This document shows, piece by piece, positions 8,523 through 16,501 of a DNA stretch of 64,000 nucleotides. Within the stretch, counting starts at the first letter, position 1; each line of letters opens with the position of its first letter. A model generated the notes under the pieces. It did not search any database. It was not told the DNA's origin and worked only from the letters and a program-made list of their open reading frames with translations. The translations under genes and the position numbers were made by a program. Source of the stretch: Constrictibacter sp. MBR-5 (GTDB lineage Bacteria; Pseudomonadota; Alphaproteobacteria; JAJUGE01); NCBI RefSeq assembly GCF_040549485.1, contig NZ_JBEPTK010000007.1, forward strand, positions 186,001-250,000, read 5' to 3'.

Positions 8523-9514
8523 CGGCCCCCCTGCTGGTCGCCGACGCGATCGAGCGCCATTACGAGGTGCGCCGCGACGGCCTGCTCGGCAAGCGCCGCA
8601 GCCTGCGCGCCGTCGACGGCGTCTCCTTCGCCGTGCCGCCCGGCCGCACGCTCGGTCTCGTCGGCGAGAGCGGCTGCGGCAAGTCGACGACGGCCAAGCT
8701 CGTGCTCGGGCTGGTCCCCCTGACCGGCGGCGCGGTCCGTTTCGACGGCCAGCCGGTCCAGGCGCGCCACGACGCCAAATGGCGCCGCCAGCGCCGCGAC
8801 ATGCAGATGGTCTACCAGGATCCATTGGGCGCGCTCGACCGGCGCCTGCCCGTCGGACGCCAGATCATGGAGCCGCTGGCGATCCACCGCATCGGCATGC
8901 CGAACGAACGGCGCGACAGGGCCATGGCGCTGCTGGAAGCCGTCGGCCTGGGCGCCAGCCATTTCGGCCGCTATCCGCACGAACTGTCGGGTGGCCAGCG
9001 TCAGCGCATCGTCCTGGCGCGCGCGATGATCCTGGAGCCGCGCCTGCTGGTCTGCGACGAGCCGGTATCGGCCCTCGACGTCTCGATCCAGGCCCAGGTC
9101 GTCAACCTGCTCGGCGACATCCAGGCGCAGTTCGGCGTCGCCTACCTGTTCATCAGCCACGACCTGCGCATCGTGCGTCAGGTCAGCCACGAGGTCGCGG
9201 TCATGTATCTCGGCCGCGTCGTCGAACAGGGCGATCCCGACCGGCTGTTCTCCCAGCCCGAACACCCCTATACCCGAGCTCTCGTCTCCGCGATCCCGAC
9301 GGCCCGCGGCGCCAAGGCGCGCGAGCGCATCCTCCTGCAGGGAGACCCGCCCAACCCCGTCGACGTCCCCTCGGGCTGCGCATTCCGCACACGCTGCGCC
9401 TGGGCGCAGCCGCTCTGCGCCGAGCGCCGGCCGGAGTTGCGACCGCTCGCCGACGGCACGCGTGTCGCCTGCCACATGACGCACGGCGACATCGCCGCAC
9501 GCCGGGCGGCGTAG
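8519..9514 (+). CDS. ABC importer ATPase, DppF/OppF type
   Basis: A protein of 331 residues, partner of the preceding ATPase. It has Walker A GESGCGKST, signature LSGGQRQR, Walker B LLVCDEPVSALD, an H-loop in ISHDLRIVR and the C-terminal CAFRTRCAWAQPLC cysteine extension. The GTG start at 8519 overlaps the upstream TGA by four bases (GTGA), which indicates translational coupling. The order binding protein, ATPase, ATPase, permease, permease differs from the usual permease-first dpp order but is common in alphaproteobacterial peptide-type systems. Confidence 0.93.
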   Translation: MTAPLLVADAIERHYEVRRDGLLGKRRSLRAVDGVSFAVPPGRTLGLVGESGCGKSTTAKLVLGLVPLTGGAVRFDGQPVQARHDAKWRRQRRDMQMVYQDPLGALDRRLPVGRQIMEPLAIHRIGMPNERRDRAMALLEAVGLGASHFGRYPHELSGGQRQRIVLARAMILEPRLLVCDEPVSALDVSIQAQVVNLLGDIQAQFGVAYLFISHDLRIVRQVSHEVAVMYLGRVVEQGDPDRLFSQPEHPYTRALVSAIPTARGAKARERILLQGDPPNPVDVPSGCAFRTRCAWAQPLCAERRPELRPLADGTRVACHMTHGDIAARRAA

Positions 9515-9519
9515 CCACC

Positions 9520-10455
9520 ATGCTGCGCTACCTCGCCACCCGCCTCTTGCGCGCCTTGCTGACGATCCTGGCCGTCAGCACGTTCGCCTTCGCGATCCTC
9601 AACCTGTCCGGCGATCCCGCCCTGCTGATCATGTCGGTCGACGCGCCGCCGGAGGCGATCGAGGCATTCCGCAAGTCCTGGGGCCTCGACCGTCCGATGT
9701 GGGTGCAGTACCTGCACTTCCTCGACAATGCGCTGCACGGCGACCTGGGCCGCTCGATGCGCGACGGTCGCGACGCCTTCACCGTCGTCTGGGAACGGGT
9801 GCCGGCGACGCTCGCCCTCACCCTTCCCGCCTTCGCGCTCAAGATCGGTATCGGCGTGTCGGCCGGCATCTTCGCCGCGCTCCACCGCAACGCCTTCGCC
9901 GACCGGATGACGATGACGCTTTCGGTCGCCGGCTACACCATGCCGAGCTTCGTCCTCGGGCTCGTCCTGGCGCTGGTGTTCGCGGTCAATCTCGGCTGGC
10001 TGCCGTCGGGCGGCTACGGCACCGTGCAGCACGCCATCCTGCCGGTGATCACGCTCAGCCTCGCCGGTGCCGCCGTGCTGGCGCGCTTCACCCGCTCGGC
10101 GATGATCGAAGTGCTGGGCCAGCCCTATATCCGGGCTGCCACGGCCAAGGGCCTACCGTGGCGCCGCGTCGTCACCGGGCACGCCCTGCCGAATGCCGCG
10201 ATCCCCACCGTCACCGTCATCGGCTTCATGATCGGCGGCCTGATCGCCGGTGCCGTGGTGGTCGAGAGCGTTTTCTCCTGGCCCGGCGTCGGACGGTTGC
10301 TGGTCGTCGCCGTCGCCAACCGCGACCTCGCCGTGGTGCAGTCGATCCTGCTGCTGATCGCCTCCTGCATGGTCGTCGCCAACCTGCTGGTCGACCTCAC
10401 CTATGGATGGATCGACCCCCGCGTCCGCACCCACCGCGCCGCCGGAGCGGGCTGA
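9520..10455 (+). CDS. ABC importer permease, DppB type
   Basis: A protein of 311 residues with six predicted membrane segments. The start MLRYLATRLLRALLTILAVS and the cytoplasmic EAA-type loop (YIRAATAKGLPWRRVVTGHALPNA) that contacts the ATPases are typical of DppB. The segment WGLDRPMWVQYLHFL, before the second membrane span, is also characteristic. The start is five bases after the DppF stop. It forms the channel together with the DppC-type gene that follows. Confidence 0.93.
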   Translation: MLRYLATRLLRALLTILAVSTFAFAILNLSGDPALLIMSVDAPPEAIEAFRKSWGLDRPMWVQYLHFLDNALHGDLGRSMRDGRDAFTVVWERVPATLALTLPAFALKIGIGVSAGIFAALHRNAFADRMTMTLSVAGYTMPSFVLGLVLALVFAVNLGWLPSGGYGTVQHAILPVITLSLAGAAVLARFTRSAMIEVLGQPYIRAATAKGLPWRRVVTGHALPNAAIPTVTVIGFMIGGLIAGAVVVESVFSWPGVGRLLVVAVANRDLAVVQSILLLIASCMVVANLLVDLTYGWIDPRVRTHRAAGAG

Positions 10456-10462
10456 GACACCG

Positions 10463-11353
10463 ATGACCATATCCGTACGCCCCCCTGTCGCAGCCACGGC
10501 GCCCGCGCCCAGCCGGCGCAGCCGCTTCCTCACCGCCTGGCCGCCCGGCGTCATCCTGGCGATCGCCTGGATCGTCGCCATGCTGTTCGTCGCGATCTTC
10601 GCCGACCAGCTGTCGCCGCAGGGTTTCACCAAGATGGACCTGCGCGCGCGGCTCGCCGATCCGTGGGGCTTCGGCGGCACGACCGCGCACCTGCTCGGCA
10701 CCGACGAACTGGGCCGTGACGTGCTCAGCCGGCTGATCCATTCGATCCGCATGAGCCTGCTGGTCGCCTTCCTGGGCACCCTCCTCTCCGCCTTCATCGG
10801 CATCTCGGTGGGCTTCCTCGCCGCGCATTTCCGCGGCTGGATCGAGGAGGCGATGATGGCGCTGGCCGACATGCAGGCCTCGCTGCCCTTCATGATCATC
10901 GCGCTGGCGGTGCTCGCCTTCTTCGGCAACAGCCTGCCGCTGTTCATCGCGCTGATGGGCCTGAACAATTGGGAGCGGTTCGCCCGCATCGCGCGCGGCC
11001 TCGCCATCGCCGCCAGCGAGCAGGGCTATGCCGGTGCGGTGCGCCATCTCGGCGGCTCGCCCTGGCGCGTCTACGGGCTGCACATCCTGCCCAACATCGC
11101 CGGGACGCTGCTGGTCAGCATGACCCTCAGCTTCCCTGAGATCATCCTGCTGGAATCGGGCCTCTCCTTCCTCGGCCTCGGCGTCCAGCCGCCGCTCACC
11201 AGCCTCGGCAACATGGTCGGATACGGCCGCGAATACATGCAGTCGGCCCCCTGGATCATGCTGGCGCCAAGCGTCATCATCGTGCTGACGACGCTCGCGA
11301 TCAGCATCCTCGGCGACTGGCTGCGCGACCGCCTCGACCCGACCCTACGCTGA
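10463..11353 (+). CDS. ABC importer permease, DppC type
   Basis: A protein of 296 residues, the partner permease. It carries the DppC hallmark HLLGTDELGRDVLSRLIHSIRMSLLVA after the first membrane segment, the EAA-type loop around GYAGAVRHLGGSPWRVYGLHILPN, and LGDWLRDRLDPTLR at the C-terminus, typical of the family. It begins seven bases after DppB and completes the five-gene importer. The glycerophosphodiesterase gene follows after 26 bases. Confidence 0.93.
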   Translation: MTISVRPPVAATAPAPSRRSRFLTAWPPGVILAIAWIVAMLFVAIFADQLSPQGFTKMDLRARLADPWGFGGTTAHLLGTDELGRDVLSRLIHSIRMSLLVAFLGTLLSAFIGISVGFLAAHFRGWIEEAMMALADMQASLPFMIIALAVLAFFGNSLPLFIALMGLNNWERFARIARGLAIAASEQGYAGAVRHLGGSPWRVYGLHILPNIAGTLLVSMTLSFPEIILLESGLSFLGLGVQPPLTSLGNMVGYGREYMQSAPWIMLAPSVIIVLTTLAISILGDWLRDRLDPTLR

Positions 11354-11379
11354 GCCCACCCTGCGCTGAGGGAAACCGC

Positions 11380-12123
11380 ATGACCGAGATCGCCTCGCAC
11401 CGCGGCGGAGCCCTGCTCTGGCCGGAGAACAGCCCGACGGCCTTCTATGGCACCGTCGAGCTCGGGGTCGAGCAGGTCGAGTTCGACGTGCATCCGACCC
11501 GCGACGGCCGGCTGGTGGTGATCCACGACGCGACGGTCGACCGCACCACCGACGGCACCGGCCGCGTCTGCGACATCGACTGGCACGCCCTGTCGCAGCT
11601 CCGCATCAAGGGCACCGGCGCCGATCGGATTCCGCTCCTCGACGAGGTGATCGAGATCTTCCGCCCCACCGGCCTCACCCTGCGCCTGGAGATCAAGCCC
11701 GACGCCGACGGCCGCCCCTACCCCGGGCATGTGGGCGAGATCCTGAACGCCCTGCGCCGCCACGACGTGCTCGAGCGCACGGTGATCACCGCATTCCAGC
11801 TCTCGACGCTGGAAGAGGTGACCCGCCAAGCGGCGCCCAAGGACCTGATCTGGCTGGTGGCACAGCATGTCCTGCGCGACATCGGCGACATCGACGACCT
11901 GATCGGCCTCGCCCGCCGCCGCGGTGCCCTGGCGCTCGCCATCCACGGCCGGCAGGTGACGGCCGACATGGTCGCCGCCTGCCGCGCGGCCGGCCTCGGC
12001 GCCGGCTGCTACGCCTGCAGCGACGAGCCGACCATTTCCAATGCCCTCGCCCTCGGCGTCGACGTCTTCACCACCGACCGCCCGGACCTCGCCCTGGCGA
12101 TGCGGAGCGCCCGCGCCGCCTGA
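11380..12123 (+). CDS. Glycerophosphodiester phosphodiesterase (GDPD family)
   Basis: A protein of 247 residues without a signal peptide, so probably cytoplasmic. The GDPD catalytic and metal residues are visible: H7-R8 in SHRGG, E16-N17 in ENSP, E34 and D36 in VEFDVH, and H49 in VIHDATVDRTT. These enzymes hydrolyse glycerophosphodiesters to glycerol 3-phosphate and an alcohol. As last gene of the PMH/ABC run it fits a pathway that imports and degrades phosphodiesters, which is an inference from context. Its stop is two bases from the stop of the convergent zinc-ribbon gene. Confidence 0.92.
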   Translation: MTEIASHRGGALLWPENSPTAFYGTVELGVEQVEFDVHPTRDGRLVVIHDATVDRTTDGTGRVCDIDWHALSQLRIKGTGADRIPLLDEVIEIFRPTGLTLRLEIKPDADGRPYPGHVGEILNALRRHDVLERTVITAFQLSTLEEVTRQAAPKDLIWLVAQHVLRDIGDIDDLIGLARRRGALALAIHGRQVTADMVAACRAAGLGAGCYACSDEPTISNALALGVDVFTTDRPDLALAMRSARAA

Positions 12124-12125
12124 GC

Positions 12126-12644
12126 CTACTCCTGCGCGTAGCGCCAGGGCGTCGCGGGCTGGTCCGCCGCCTCGTCCAGGGTCCACATCGGCAGCGACAG
12201 GCCCTCGGACACGTCGCGGAAGACCATGCGCATGCGCGAGCCGATGCCGATCGTCTTGACCATCTCGGGCGGCGCCATCTCGCCGTCCGGCGTCACGAAG
12301 TTGCCGACGACGCGCAGGGCGTCGTGCTCGGTCGGCTTGCCCTTCTGCGTGTCGAGTTCGACGAGCAGGACCATGTAGGGCGTGTGCCCCTTGAACCCCG
12401 GCTGGATGGCGTGGTGCACCTCGGCATAGGAGTAGACCGTGCCCCTCCCCTCGACCGGCGTCCACGTCTGCTCCGGATTGCCGCAGAAGGGACAGGTCGT
12501 CGTCGGCGGATAGTGCAGCAGGTCGCACTTCGCGCATTGCTGCAGATGGAACGCGTGCTTCGCGCAGTGGCCGAAATAGCCCAGGTTCTCGGTGTCGAGG
12601 TCGAGCACCGTGAGCGTCATCCCCATATGATCGCCTTGCAGCAT
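12126..12644 (-). CDS. Zn-ribbon/OB-fold (DUF35) acyl-CoA-associated protein
   Basis: A protein of 172 residues with a rubredoxin-like zinc ribbon (QQCAKCDLLHYPPTTTCPFCG, two CxxC pairs) followed by an OB-fold containing GTVYSYAEVHH. DUF35 proteins bind acyl-CoA and are typically encoded next to thiolase-like proteins, as here, where they form complexes or a CoA-ester channel. The ATG at 12644 has AGGGAGGA seven bases upstream. It is translated right after the thiolase gene, 14 bases downstream of its stop. The physiological substrate of the pair cannot be read from the sequence. Confidence 0.85.
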   Translation of the reverse strand: MLQGDHMGMTLTVLDLDTENLGYFGHCAKHAFHLQQCAKCDLLHYPPTTTCPFCGNPEQTWTPVEGRGTVYSYAEVHHAIQPGFKGHTPYMVLLVELDTQKGKPTEHDALRVVGNFVTPDGEMAPPEMVKTIGIGSRMRMVFRDVSEGLSLPMWTLDEAADQPATPWRYAQE

Positions 12645-12658
12645 CTGCCGGTCCTCCC

Positions 12659-13924
12659 TCACGCCCGCGCCATGATCATGGCGGACCCGGTGCCCGGATG
12701 CGCCCAGCCCAGATTCGCCGTCACGTTCACGTCCTTCACTTGGCGGCAGCGGCCGTTGTGGCCGTAGTCGTAGGTGTGCTGGCGCTTGCCGTCCGGCCCG
12801 ATCGGGCAGTCGTCGTCCACCTCGCCGCGGATCTGGCGCACGTTCTCGATCACCATGTTCATGCCGTGCGTATAGCCCTCGCACAGATGGCCGCCGCTGG
12901 TGTTGTTCGGCCGCCGCCCGCCCAGGCGCATGGTGCCGTCCGAGACGTACTGGCCGCCCTCGCCCTTCCTGCAGAAGCCGTAATCCTCAAGCTGCAGCAT
13001 GGTCGTGAAGGTGAAGGCGTCGTAGGAGCCGGTGACGTCCACGTCCTCCGGCCCGAGGCCGGCGTTCGGCCACAGGATGTCCTTGCCGTAATGCCCGGCA
13101 ACGGTGGTGATCGGACCGCGCTGATAGTGCATGTCGATGCGCGGCTTGCAGACACGGCCGACGACCGAACGGATCAGCGCCGGCGGGTTCCGGCAGTCCT
13201 TCGCCCGGTCGGCGCTGGTGACGATCACGCAGGTGGCGTTGTCGGTCTCGACGCAGCAGTCCAGCAGGTGCAGCGGCTTGCAGATCATGCGGCTGTTCAG
13301 CACTTCGTCCACCGTCACCGGCTTCGGGTAGAGCGCCTTGGGGTTGCGCGACGCATGCTCGGAATGGATGACCTTGACCATGGCCACCTGCTCCGGCGTC
13401 GTGCCGAACTCGTACATGTGGCGCAGGAAGGTGGGCGCGAACATCTGCCCGGCGCTCTGCCAGCCGTAGGCGCGGCTGTGCAGGTCGTCGCCGACGGTGG
13501 GGATCGCCGACCGTGCGCCCGTCCCGCCGATGCGCACCTGGGAGAAGCCGTTCATCGCCCGGAACACGGCGACCGTCTTGCACATGCCGGCGGCGATCAC
13601 GCCGGTCGCCATGCCGATCAGCGCCTCGGTGGACGATCCGCCGCCATAGCAGTCCATGTAGAAGTTGAGGCGGATGCCCAGGTCGCCGGCGATGAAGGGC
13701 GCCGGCGTCGAATCGTTCATCGAGTAGGACAGCATGCCGTCGATGTCGCCGGCCTCCAGCCCGGCATCGCGCATCGCGTTGCCGATGGCGAGCGTCGCCA
13801 GCGACCGCGTCGTCCGGCCTGCGCCGCGCACATAGGGCGTCTCGCCCACCCCGACGATCGCGTAGCGGTCGCGCAAGGTGCGCGGCGTCGTCGTGTCGAT
13901 CTCCGACACGCTGTCCAGACTCAT
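12659..13924 (-). CDS. Thiolase-superfamily protein (SCPx/lipid-transfer type acetyl-CoA acetyltransferase)
   Basis: A protein of 421 residues with a thiolase fold: YAIVGVGETPYVRG at the start, the nucleophile region DCYGGGSSTEAL (C92) and the C-terminal GHLCEGYTHGMNMVIENVRQIRG. The Cys92 context differs from classical CxSG thiolases and matches the SCPx-like subgroup that pairs with DUF35 proteins. Members cleave or condense acyl-CoA side chains, for example in sterol or aromatic acid degradation, but many are untested. The GGAGGA before the ATG supports the start. It forms a two-gene operon with the downstream DUF35 gene. Confidence 0.88.
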   Translation of the reverse strand: MSLDSVSEIDTTTPRTLRDRYAIVGVGETPYVRGAGRTTRSLATLAIGNAMRDAGLEAGDIDGMLSYSMNDSTPAPFIAGDLGIRLNFYMDCYGGGSSTEALIGMATGVIAAGMCKTVAVFRAMNGFSQVRIGGTGARSAIPTVGDDLHSRAYGWQSAGQMFAPTFLRHMYEFGTTPEQVAMVKVIHSEHASRNPKALYPKPVTVDEVLNSRMICKPLHLLDCCVETDNATCVIVTSADRAKDCRNPPALIRSVVGRVCKPRIDMHYQRGPITTVAGHYGKDILWPNAGLGPEDVDVTGSYDAFTFTTMLQLEDYGFCRKGEGGQYVSDGTMRLGGRRPNNTSGGHLCEGYTHGMNMVIENVRQIRGEVDDDCPIGPDGKRQHTYDYGHNGRCRQVKDVNVTANLGWAHPGTGSAMIMARA

Positions 13925-14573
13925 CGGGCCATCCTCCTCCGTCGTTCTTGGGAGGACGGTAGCGCGGCGGCTTTTGTCCAGTCAAAGGGCAGATGAATTG
14001 CCGCGGCATCGCTCCGGCCCGAGCGTCGCCGCCGCTGTGCGGCCGGCCGGCCGCACGCAGAGCGGCTTCAAGGCGCCACCGACAGGGCTATCATGGTGGC
14101 GTTAAGCCTTCGGCGGGCACAATTGTCCGCGACAAGCGCATGAACTGATCGTGATGCAGATCATTCTCCGCCCGTAGCGGCTTCGAAGGACGGGAAACGG
14201 CGTGTAGCGCCGACGAAGACCGCGGTAGCGGCAGGAAGCGCCGGAGCGCTCCGAAGCTGACGCGCGAGACGATTTGCGATGCGGCGGTGGGCGCGGGTAG
14301 CACCGGCGCAGACGACACCTTCTTTTCCTGAATGTCCGCCTTGCGCAGCGCCCCCCCTGAAGGCGTGCCGGCCGACCCTGCGTCCGTCGGGGCTTCCCCA
14401 CGGCCGGCGGCCGGCTCTCTGACGACCGCGTCTCCTGTCCGCATTGTGCCCTCCGCCACGAGACAGCGATGGACGCCCCAGTGCTGACGATCGAAGGACT
14501 GGAAGAGGCCGCCAACGGCTCCGGCGGCGGCGGCGCCGACGACACGCTTTCGCGTCCTAGACCATCCGGGCGG
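13925..14573. other. Intergenic stretch of 649 bases with no recognised gene
   Basis: This stretch lies between the thiolase start and the HxlR stop. Two overlapping reverse-strand open frames exist (14091-14459 and 14102-14545), but their products are low-complexity, Arg/Ser/Pro-rich and match no family I know. The part from about 14100 to 14340 is a little less GC-rich than its surroundings, which could reflect relic DNA. A GGCCGGCCGGCC run lies at 14041-14052. I cannot assign a function and would not call a gene here without homology evidence. Confidence 0.4.
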
Positions 14574-15032
14574 TCAGTCGCCCGCCCGGGCGCTACGCGC
14601 TTCGACGGATACGTCCCGCGGCCCCACCGCCTCGCCGCATTCCGAACATGTGAGAACGGGATCGAAAAGGTGCCCGCAGGCCTTGTGGCGGCGGAGCAGC
14701 GGTGGGCCGTCTTCGCCCGACAGGTGCGTGTCGCCCCAATGGGCGAGGCCGACGATGATCGGATAGAGCGACAGTCCCTTCTCTGTCAGGCGGTAGTCGT
14801 GCCGCGGCGGCCGCTCCCAATAGGGCACCTTCGCCAGCACCCCCGCACCGACCAGCTTGCGCAGGCGGTCGGACAGGATCGGCCGGGTCACGCCGATCTT
14901 CTCCTGGAACGCCTCGAAGCGGCGGACGCCCAGGAAGCAGTCGCGCAGGATCAGCAGCGTCCAGCGGTCGCCGACGATCGAAACGGTGCGCGCGACCGAA
15001 CAATCCTCGCTTCCGATCTCGCTCCAGCGCAT
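14574..15032 (-). CDS. HxlR-family winged-helix transcriptional regulator
   Basis: A protein of 152 residues. The HxlR pattern is clear: C10 in GSEDCSVARTVSIVGDRWTLLILRDCFLGVRRFEAFQ, then the recognition-helix region GVTRPILSDRLRKLVGAGVL and the wing PRHDYRLTEKG. A C-terminal extension with CSECGE may bind metal or act as a thiol sensor. The ATG at 15032 has GGAGG just upstream; an ATG 10 codons earlier is possible. It is divergent from the SDR gene, with a perfect palindrome in the shared 96-base gap, so it probably controls itself and that gene. Confidence 0.88.
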   Translation of the reverse strand: MRWSEIGSEDCSVARTVSIVGDRWTLLILRDCFLGVRRFEAFQEKIGVTRPILSDRLRKLVGAGVLAKVPYWERPPRHDYRLTEKGLSLYPIIVGLAHWGDTHLSGEDGPPLLRRHKACGHLFDPVLTCSECGEAVGPRDVSVEARSARAGD

Positions 15033-15084
15033 CCCGCCTCCGTACCCCTGCGCCGGGAGCATAGCTTGACGGGTCGTTTTCCAA

Positions 15085-15099
15085 ACGCACACTGTGCGT
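15085..15099. promoter_or_regulatory. Perfect 15-base palindrome, candidate HxlR operator
   Basis: The sequence ACGCACACTGTGCGT has two 7-base arms around a single central base. It lies in the gap between the divergent hxlR-type and SDR genes and directly abuts a TATAAA element (15099-15104) that could be the -10 box of the SDR promoter. On the other strand a TTGGAA (15079-15084) next to it could be the -35 box of the regulator promoter. HxlR proteins bind inverted repeats as dimers, so this is a likely operator. No binding data exist. Confidence 0.5.
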
Positions 15100-15128
15100 A
15101 TAAAAACGAAACCCAGGGTGGACATCCG

Positions 15129-15866
15129 ATGGTGGAGCCACGGAATGCCAGCGTCGCGGTGGTCGGGGCCGGCGACTATATCGGCGCCGCCATCGCCCGA
15201 AGGTTCGCGCGCGAGGGCTACGTCGCCTTCTGCGGCCGGCGGAACGGCGACAAGCTGGCGCCTCTGGTGGCGCAGATCGAGGTGGCCGGCGGGCGCGCGC
15301 ATGGGCGCAGCCTGGATGCCCGCAAGGAGGACGAGGTCGTCCGCTTCATGGCGGATGCCGACGCGGCGGCGCCGCTCGAGGTCGCCGTGTTCAACATCGG
15401 CGGCAACGTGAACTTCCCCCTGCTCGATACGACCGAGCGCGTCTTCCGCAAGGTCTGGGAAATGGCCTGCTACGCGGGCTTCCTAACCGGGCGAGAGGCG
15501 GCGCGGCGCATGCTGCCGCACGGGCGCGGCACCATCCTGCTGACCGGCGCCACCGCGAGCCTGCGCGGCGGCAAGGGCTACGCGGCCTTCGCGAGCGCCA
15601 AATTCGGCCTGCGCGCCGTGGCGCAGAGCATGGCGCGCGAGTTGGGGCCGCAGAACATCCACGTCGCGCACCTCGTCATCGACGCCGGCGTCGACACCGC
15701 ATGGGTGCGCGAGCGCATCCAGAAGGCCGGCACGGTCGAGCGGCTGGAGCCGGGCCGGCTGGTGGATCCGGCCTCGATCGCCGAGACCTACTGGCAGATC
15801 CACCGCCAGCCGCCCGACGCCTGGACGCACGAACTCGACATCCGCCCCGCACCCGAGACCTGGTGA
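15129..15866 (+). CDS. Short-chain dehydrogenase/reductase-like protein with atypical active site
   Basis: A protein of 245 residues with an SDR Rossmann fold. The nucleotide loop is GAGDYIGAAIA instead of the usual TGxxxGxG, and the motif expected as YxxxK reads F-A-S-A-K (about residue 155), so the catalytic Tyr is replaced by Phe while Lys is kept. The NIGGN segment replaces the usual NNAG. I recall homologs with the same Phe, so the change may be a subfamily trait. Activity as a normal reductase is therefore doubtful. AGGGTGG precedes the ATG. The next gene starts five bases after its stop, suggesting an operon under the HxlR regulator. Confidence 0.85.
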   Translation: MVEPRNASVAVVGAGDYIGAAIARRFAREGYVAFCGRRNGDKLAPLVAQIEVAGGRAHGRSLDARKEDEVVRFMADADAAAPLEVAVFNIGGNVNFPLLDTTERVFRKVWEMACYAGFLTGREAARRMLPHGRGTILLTGATASLRGGKGYAAFASAKFGLRAVAQSMARELGPQNIHVAHLVIDAGVDTAWVRERIQKAGTVERLEPGRLVDPASIAETYWQIHRQPPDAWTHELDIRPAPETW

Positions 15867-15871
15867 GCCGC

Positions 15872-16501
15872 ATGACCGCGATGCCCGTCACGCCGGAGTT
15901 CCATTTCGATTTCGGCAGCCCGAACGCCTATCTGGCGCACCGCGTCATCCCGGGGATCGAGCAGCGTACCGGGACGCAATTCCGCTATGTCCCCGTCCTG
16001 CTCGGCGGCGTGTTCAAGGCGACGGGCAACCGCTCGCCCGGCGAGGCCTTCGCCGGCATCCGCAACAAGCTCGACTACGAGCGACGCGAGACCGACCGCT
16101 TCATCGCCCGGCACAGGCTCACCGCCTTCACGCGCAACCCGTTCTTCCCGGTGAACACCCTGGCGCTCATGCGCGGTGCGGCGGCCGCGGCGATCGACGG
16201 GACGCTCGACGCCTATGTCGAGGCCGCTTTCCACCATATGTGGGAGGAGCCGAAGAAGATGGACGATCCCGCGGTCATGCTGGCCGCGCTGAAGGCCTCC
16301 GGTCTCGACGCCGACCGGATCGCGGCGCGTATCCAGGACGCCGACGTGAAACAGCGGCTGATCGCCGAAACCGAGGCCTCCGTGGCGCGCGGCTGCTTCG
16401 GCTCCCCCACCTTTTTCGTCGGCGACGAGATGTGGTTCGGCAAGGACCGCCTGCGCGACGTCGAGGAAGCGATCACCGGAGCCTCTCCCGCTTCGCGCTA
16501 G
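15872..16501 (+). CDS. 2-hydroxychromene-2-carboxylate isomerase / kappa-GST family (DsbA fold)
   Basis: A protein of 209 residues with the thioredoxin/DsbA fold of the kappa-GST group. The N-terminal FHFDFGSPNAYLA carries a Ser where DsbA would have its active cysteine, as in the isomerase subfamily, which uses glutathione as cofactor. The C-terminal GCFGSPTFFVGDEMWFGKDRL contains the cis-Pro and the glutathione-binding region. It may act in aromatic compound catabolism, but no other genes of that pathway lie nearby. It starts five bases after the SDR stop. Its stop codon overlaps the stop of the convergent membrane protein gene (CTAG). Confidence 0.88.
   Translation: MTAMPVTPEFHFDFGSPNAYLAHRVIPGIEQRTGTQFRYVPVLLGGVFKATGNRSPGEAFAGIRNKLDYERRETDRFIARHRLTAFTRNPFFPVNTLALMRGAAAAAIDGTLDAYVEAAFHHMWEEPKKMDDPAVMLAALKASGLDADRIAARIQDADVKQRLIAETEASVARGCFGSPTFFVGDEMWFGKDRLRDVEEAITGASPASR

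Noticed and set aside
14091-14545. Two overlapping reverse reading frames as possible genes
   Set aside because: Low-complexity products, mutual overlap, no ribosome site of note and no family resemblance.
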